Source: Porticoccaceae bacterium | GTDB taxonomy: Bacteria > Pseudomonadota > Gammaproteobacteria > Pseudomonadales > Porticoccaceae | Assembly (NCBI GenBank): GCA_017858295.1 | Contig: JAFMBU010000002.1 | Location: 1-34,601 of the forward strand | DNA: 34,601 bases | Reading direction: 5' to 3' | Shown here: positions 30,239-34,601 of the stretch, piece after piece | Numbering within the stretch: the stretch's first letter is position 1 | How the letters are laid out: every line of letters starts with the position of its first letter | Program-made: the position numbers and the translations under genes | The notes under the pieces: model-generated | Databases searched by the model: none | What the model was told of the DNA's origin: nothing | Seen by the model: only the letters and a program-made list of their open reading frames with translations

Positions 30239-31399
30239 ATGGCTTTATGTGAGTTTTTCCCAAATTATATCTGGAATCTTTCCGTTTCAATCGCTGTTGC
30301 CAGTGGCGCAGAGCTTGGCGAAATCGTGGATATGTGCGAGCCGATTAAACGTGCCGCTGATGAAGGCGCTGATGCCGGAACACCGGCATTTATGAAGGAG
30401 TGGGCGAAAAAGGCTGATACTCTGTCTGAGCTCGCCAATGAAGACTTAGAACGCGGTAGAAATTTATCCGCAGCTGAAAAATTTCGCCGAGCCAGTCTGT
30501 ACTACACCACGGCAGAGAGAATGCAGGGTGCAGGGCAGCCAGGTAAAGCAGTAACCTTTGCCAAAGCCCAGTCAGCCTTTAAACAATATGTCGAACTCAG
30601 CGGTGAAAATTGCACACGTGTCGAAATCCCCTACAAGGGAGCGGTTATACCAGCGCTCTTTACCCGCGCAGAAGGCGTTGATGGCCCCGCGCCCTGCGTT
30701 CTTTTTACCAATGGTCTCGATAGCAGCAAAGAACTTCTTTTTTGGTCTTGGCTTCCCCATGCACTGGCTAAAAGAGGTATATCCACGCTCTGTGTAGATC
30801 AACCAGGAACCGGAGAGACTCTGCGCCTGCATAACCTCCCTGCGACACCCTATGCGGAGGAGTGGGCAACGCCCTGTTACGAATACCTAGCTGGGCGTGA
30901 TGACGTCGATGGGGAGCGTGTCGGAGTATCTGGTATCTCTCTAGGCGGTCATTTCGCAGCGAGAGCTGCGGCCTACGAGCCGCGCTTTGCTTCAGCTGCC
31001 GTTTGGGGCGCCAATCACAACTGGCATGAAGTGCAAATTGGTCGCCTCGATAGCGAAGGTGAAAACCCAGTTCCGCACTATTGGAAACATGTCTATTGGG
31101 TCTTTGGCGCAACAGACAAAGAAGATTTTTTCAAAAAGATTGAGGGTATGGATATGAACGGTCATATGGACCGAATCAAAATGCCATTCCTAATTACCCA
31201 CGGTGCCAGTGATCGCCAGATCAATGTGAAATATGCCCACCAGGCATTTGAACAAATGACCAATTCCATCAAGCCAGAACTAAAAATCTTCACTGCTAGA
31301 GAAGGCGGTGTCGAGCACGTTGGAGCGGACAATATGTCCTTTGGCAGGGATTATATCGCTGACTGGTTCGCCGATACCCTAGGGGACCAGAGACGTTAA
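30239..31399 (+). CDS. Alpha/beta hydrolase resembling 2,6-dihydroxypseudooxynicotine hydrolase-type C-C hydrolases
   Basis: Helical N-terminal region (AEKFRRASLYYTTAERM), G-x-S-x-G nucleophile elbow (VGVSGISLGGHFAARAA), LITHGASDRQI, EGGVEHVG. Confidence 0.8.
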   Translation: MALCEFFPNYIWNLSVSIAVASGAELGEIVDMCEPIKRAADEGADAGTPAFMKEWAKKADTLSELANEDLERGRNLSAAEKFRRASLYYTTAERMQGAGQPGKAVTFAKAQSAFKQYVELSGENCTRVEIPYKGAVIPALFTRAEGVDGPAPCVLFTNGLDSSKELLFWSWLPHALAKRGISTLCVDQPGTGETLRLHNLPATPYAEEWATPCYEYLAGRDDVDGERVGVSGISLGGHFAARAAAYEPRFASAAVWGANHNWHEVQIGRLDSEGENPVPHYWKHVYWVFGATDKEDFFKKIEGMDMNGHMDRIKMPFLITHGASDRQINVKYAHQAFEQMTNSIKPELKIFTAREGGVEHVGADNMSFGRDYIADWFADTLGDQRR

Positions 31400-31503
31400 C
31401 AGCAAACCGAGAGCTGCGGCAAAATCAGCCGGAACCTTGCGCGACTGTGGATTGCTTTCGTCAAATGGTCTTGCAGGAAAAATTCAGGAAAGAGGACAAT
31501 ATA

Positions 31504-32091
31504 ATGGAAAACACTATCCCCCGACGCATTGTCACGGGACATAATTCTGAAGGACAAGCGATCATCCAAGAGGATGGTCCAGCGCCTCGCGTGCAGCGAA
31601 TTGGTGGCGAGACGGGTCCAATGTTTTATGAACTTTGGAATACCACAGCCAGCCCCGCGCTAATTGATCATGCAAGCGGAGAGCCTCATGAGGAAGGAAT
31701 CCAACTGGTACCGCCAGAAAATGGCACCCGCATCCGCATACTCGATATTCCGCCAGATGATGCAAGCTTCGCTGACCTGTCTCCTGAAGAGCGTATCGCG
31801 CACTTTGCAGAAATAGGCGCCGGTAATGCTGTGGCTGATGGTGGTACAAGTGAACGTCATGCTCATATGCATAAGACCGAAACCATTGATTACGGAATTG
31901 TGCTGGATGGCGAAATCGTTTTGATTATGGATGAGGGTGAAACGCTTTGTAAAACCGGCGATATCATCATTCAGCGAGGCACTAATCACGGATGGGCAAA
32001 TCGGTCAGATAGGAATTGCCGCATCGTCTTTGTTCTAGTTGACGGTAAATTCAGCCCAGAACTTGCATCTTCTCAGGACAGCGCACAATGA
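31504..32091 (+). CDS. Cupin-domain protein
   Basis: HAHMHKTETIDYGIVLDGEIVLIMDEGETLCKTGDIIIQRGTNHGWANRSDRNCRIVFVLVDG: single cupin core. Start set at the ATG at 31504, preceded by GAGGAC. Confidence 0.84.
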   Translation: MENTIPRRIVTGHNSEGQAIIQEDGPAPRVQRIGGETGPMFYELWNTTASPALIDHASGEPHEEGIQLVPPENGTRIRILDIPPDDASFADLSPEERIAHFAEIGAGNAVADGGTSERHAHMHKTETIDYGIVLDGEIVLIMDEGETLCKTGDIIIQRGTNHGWANRSDRNCRIVFVLVDGKFSPELASSQDSAQ

Positions 32092-33074
32092 AACTTGCCA
32101 CTTTAAAGTCTAATAGCCGCGACGGTACGTTGGTGGTTGTATCCGATGATAATCAACGCTGTATAAGCGCTGAAAGTATTGCACCCAATCTCTTATCAGC
32201 CATAGAAAACTGGAATCATGTTGAACAGGACCTAAGACAGCTGTCGAAGGCACTCAATGGGAGCGACGGAGACGCTGGGCAGCCCTTTGATTCAATGACT
32301 GCCACCGCCCCTCTGCCTCGCACTTGGCAATGGCTGGATGGGTCTGCTTTTCCGCAGCATGGAAAGTTAATGGAAAAAGCCTATAACCTCCCGCCTATCG
32401 ATGCACAAAAGCCATTGATGTATCAGGGATTATCCGACTGCTTTTTTGGTCCATCTGATGACATTCCTTTTCCTTCTGAGGATGGCGGTATCGATTTTGA
32501 AGGCGAATTTGGCGTGATTGTCGACGCGGTTCCTATGGGCGTATCCCCAGAGCATGCCATGCAGCACATAAAGCTCATAGTGCAACTCAATGATTGGAGT
32601 TTGCGTACGATTGCCGTCGCCGAAATGAAAACTGGCTTTGGCTGGGTACAGGGCAAACCTGCTTGCAGCATGGCAGGTGTAGCTATAACACCAGAAGAGC
32701 TGGGCCAGGTATGGCGCGACGGACAAATTCATTTACCGCTTCGAGTCGACCTCAATGGCGAGCAATTTGGAGAAACGGTTGGCAATGAAATGGAATATGG
32801 CTTTCATGAATTGGTAGCTCATGCCGCTGCGACGCGCGACCTGCCCGCCGGAACTGTTATAGGTTCTGGGACTGTTTCAAATGAAGACTACAAGGCAGTG
32901 GGGTCATCCTGTATTTCTGAACGTCGTGCAATTGATTTGATTGAGCTTGGAGAGATACAAACACCCTTCATGTCGTTTGGTGATCGGGTTCGGATGGAGA
33001 CGAGAGGGCTCGATGATAAGCCACTCTTTGGGCCAATGGACCAATGTGTAACAAAACAAGGGAAAAATAAATGA
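32088..33074 (+). CDS. Fumarylacetoacetate hydrolase (FAH) family protein
   Basis: YQGLSDCFFGPSDDIPFPSEDGGIDFEGEFGVIVDAVPMGVSPEHA, LNDWSLR, GSGTVSNED: FAH superfamily. ATGA overlap with the cupin gene. Confidence 0.88.
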   Translation: MKLATLKSNSRDGTLVVVSDDNQRCISAESIAPNLLSAIENWNHVEQDLRQLSKALNGSDGDAGQPFDSMTATAPLPRTWQWLDGSAFPQHGKLMEKAYNLPPIDAQKPLMYQGLSDCFFGPSDDIPFPSEDGGIDFEGEFGVIVDAVPMGVSPEHAMQHIKLIVQLNDWSLRTIAVAEMKTGFGWVQGKPACSMAGVAITPEELGQVWRDGQIHLPLRVDLNGEQFGETVGNEMEYGFHELVAHAAATRDLPAGTVIGSGTVSNEDYKAVGSSCISERRAIDLIELGEIQTPFMSFGDRVRMETRGLDDKPLFGPMDQCVTKQGKNK

Positions 33075-34219
33075 ACAAAAATACTCTTTCATTCCGAGGC
33101 TCCGACCATCCTTGGAAAGTACTAATTATAGGCGCCGGAATTGGTGGATTATCCGCAGGGATAGCACTCAGAAAAAAAGGCTATGATGTTGAGATAATTG
33201 AAAAAGACCCAGAGTGGACAGTGTACGGTGTCGGTATTATTCAACAAAACAATGTAATCCGGGCCATGTATGAGCTCGGGGTGATTGATGACTATATTGA
33301 TGCCGGCTATGGTTTTGATCATGTCAAAATCTTTGCGCCAAATGGAATGGAGGTTGCAAAAATACCTTTACCACCCCTTGTTGAAGGCTATCCAGCAAAT
33401 GTCGGTATTGCACGCCCTGCTCTTCAACGAGTTCTCGCTGAAAGCACTAAGGCATCCGGAGCCGACATCCGTCTTGGCCTGACAGCAGAAACAATTAATG
33501 ACGGCGGTGACGTTGTTGAGGTTACTTTTAGTGATGGCAGTCAAGGCAAATATGATCTGGTCATTGGTGCCGATGGGATTTATTCTCAAACTCGCCAAGC
33601 TATTTTCCCAGAAGCCCCCGGCCCTGAATTTACCGGCCAATCGGTGTGGCGGTATAACTTCGACCGACCTAAAGATATGGAAGGCCTCCACGTATACAAC
33701 GGCCGAGTCGGCGTGGGCCTAGTGCCAATGTCGCAAGAGCAGATATATATGTATGTGACAACGCCAGAGCCAGAGAATCCTCATTTTGAAAAGTCGACGC
33801 TTGTAGATGAAATGAAAGCACGATTGAATATGGCCTGCCCTACTCTGCACCACTTTGCAGATGAGATTACAGACAATCAAAGCGTCGTCTATCGTCCGCT
33901 GGAGTGGCTGATGCTCGAGGGCGATTGGCACAGTGGCCGCATTGGATTACTAGGCGATGCTGTGCATTCTACAACGCCGCACTTAGGGCAAGGTGCCGGA
34001 TTGGCCATCGAAGATGCGCTTGTACTGGCCGACGAGCTGACAAAAGCATCAACTCCTGAAGAAGCCTTTAAGAACTATAGAGATCGTCGCTTCGAACGCT
34101 GTGACTACATCGTTAAGAGCAGCCTTGGCATTTGCTTAGGACAACTTGGCAAAGGGCCTTTGATTGATAACAGCCAAGCGACCGCTGACAGTATCGCGGT
34201 TGTGGCGAAGCCGATCTAG
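33071..34219 (+). CDS. FAD-dependent aromatic monooxygenase (salicylate/3-hydroxybenzoate hydroxylase-like)
   Basis: KVLIIGAGIGGLSAGIALRKKGYDVEIIEK, LVIGADGIYSQTRQAIF, GRIGLLGDAVHSTTPHLGQGAGLAIEDALVLADEL. ATGA overlap with the FAH gene. Confidence 0.9.
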   Translation: MNKNTLSFRGSDHPWKVLIIGAGIGGLSAGIALRKKGYDVEIIEKDPEWTVYGVGIIQQNNVIRAMYELGVIDDYIDAGYGFDHVKIFAPNGMEVAKIPLPPLVEGYPANVGIARPALQRVLAESTKASGADIRLGLTAETINDGGDVVEVTFSDGSQGKYDLVIGADGIYSQTRQAIFPEAPGPEFTGQSVWRYNFDRPKDMEGLHVYNGRVGVGLVPMSQEQIYMYVTTPEPENPHFEKSTLVDEMKARLNMACPTLHHFADEITDNQSVVYRPLEWLMLEGDWHSGRIGLLGDAVHSTTPHLGQGAGLAIEDALVLADELTKASTPEEAFKNYRDRRFERCDYIVKSSLGICLGQLGKGPLIDNSQATADSIAVVAKPI

Positions 34220-34344
34220 CTGAGGCATATTCCCTTGGTCGAAGAGAGCTTACAGCCGTATTTAACACAAATGGTAAACCTAATATCAGCGGCAGGCATA
34301 CCTTCGTGTTCGATATTGAAAAGCATTCCCTAGGAGGAAATCAA

Positions 34345-34601
34345 GTGGCAAGCTCCAATGATGTCATGGTAACAAGTGCGCCCACTCGTTCAGAGTTTGC
34401 TCTGGACATGTGGTACGTAGCCGCATTGAGTGCAGAAGTTAGCGATAAACCCTTAGCGCGCACCTTGCTAAACGAACCGGTAGTCTTGTTTAGAACACAA
34501 GACGGTCAAATCGGGGCACTTGAAGATCGCTGCTGTCACAGAGCACTACCTCTGTCACTGGGGACCGTTGATGAATCTGGGTTGCGTTGCGGATATCACG
34601 G
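34345..34601 (+). CDS. Rieske-type aromatic oxygenase subunit, N-terminal ~85 aa (truncated by window end)
   Basis: GTG start after AGGAGG: MASSNDVMVTSAPTRSEFALDMWYVAALSAEVSDKPLARTLLNEPVVLFRTQDGQIGALEDRCCHRALPLSLGTVDESGLRCGYHG. C-x-H and C-x2-H Rieske ligands. Absent from the ORF track because it is open at the window end. Confidence 0.88.
   Translation, partial: MASSNDVMVTSAPTRSEFALDMWYVAALSAEVSDKPLARTLLNEPVVLFRTQDGQIGALEDRCCHRALPLSLGTVDESGLRCGYH

Noticed and set aside
31504-33074. Cupin plus FAH genes as a gentisate pathway (gentisate 1,2-dioxygenase and fumarylpyruvate hydrolase)
   Set aside because: The cupin is too short and single-domain for a typical gentisate dioxygenase, and a VOC extradiol dioxygenase is present instead. 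GST plus FAH plus 3HB-hydroxylase-like genes make it tempting but unproven.

Overview
The window looks like a chromosomal segment from a Gram-negative, probably marine, gammaproteobacterium (taxonomy is inference). It is dominated by aromatic-compound catabolism. Its core (about 12.5-22.8 kb) is an apparently complete protocatechuate (PCA) 4,5-cleavage pathway arranged around a divergent regulator. The minus strand carries an MFS transporter, a DUF1932 reductase, ligU, ligI, ligK and a LysR regulator. The plus strand carries ligJ, a vanA-like Rieske O-demethylase and ligA-ligB-ligC. A second, less recognisable aromatic cluster occupies 27.5-34.6 kb: LysR, GST, two-domain VOC extradiol dioxygenase, C-C-hydrolase-like alpha/beta hydrolase, cupin, FAH-family hydrolase, FAD monooxygenase, and a Rieske oxygenase truncated by the window end. 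Between them lie a formylglycine-type sulfatase and a large TonB-dependent receptor. The left third holds a truncated class III alcohol dehydrogenase (frmA), a secreted amidohydrolase, a lipoprotein serine hydrolase, a MAPEG protein, a DUF3604 lipoprotein, and a DmdA-like/CoA-binding/enoyl-CoA hydratase/acyl-CoA ligase set. The most interesting signals are: (i) a shared 13-bp motif at nearly the same distance and orientation upstream of ligK and ligJ; (ii) a LysR regulator with apparently two tandem HTH domains; (iii) a 24-codon remnant of an FAD hydroxylase directly after ligC; (iv) a vanA with no reductase gene in the window; (v) the uncharacterised second aromatic cluster beside a sulfatase/TonB receptor pair. 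No tRNA, rRNA, CRISPR or mobile element was seen.
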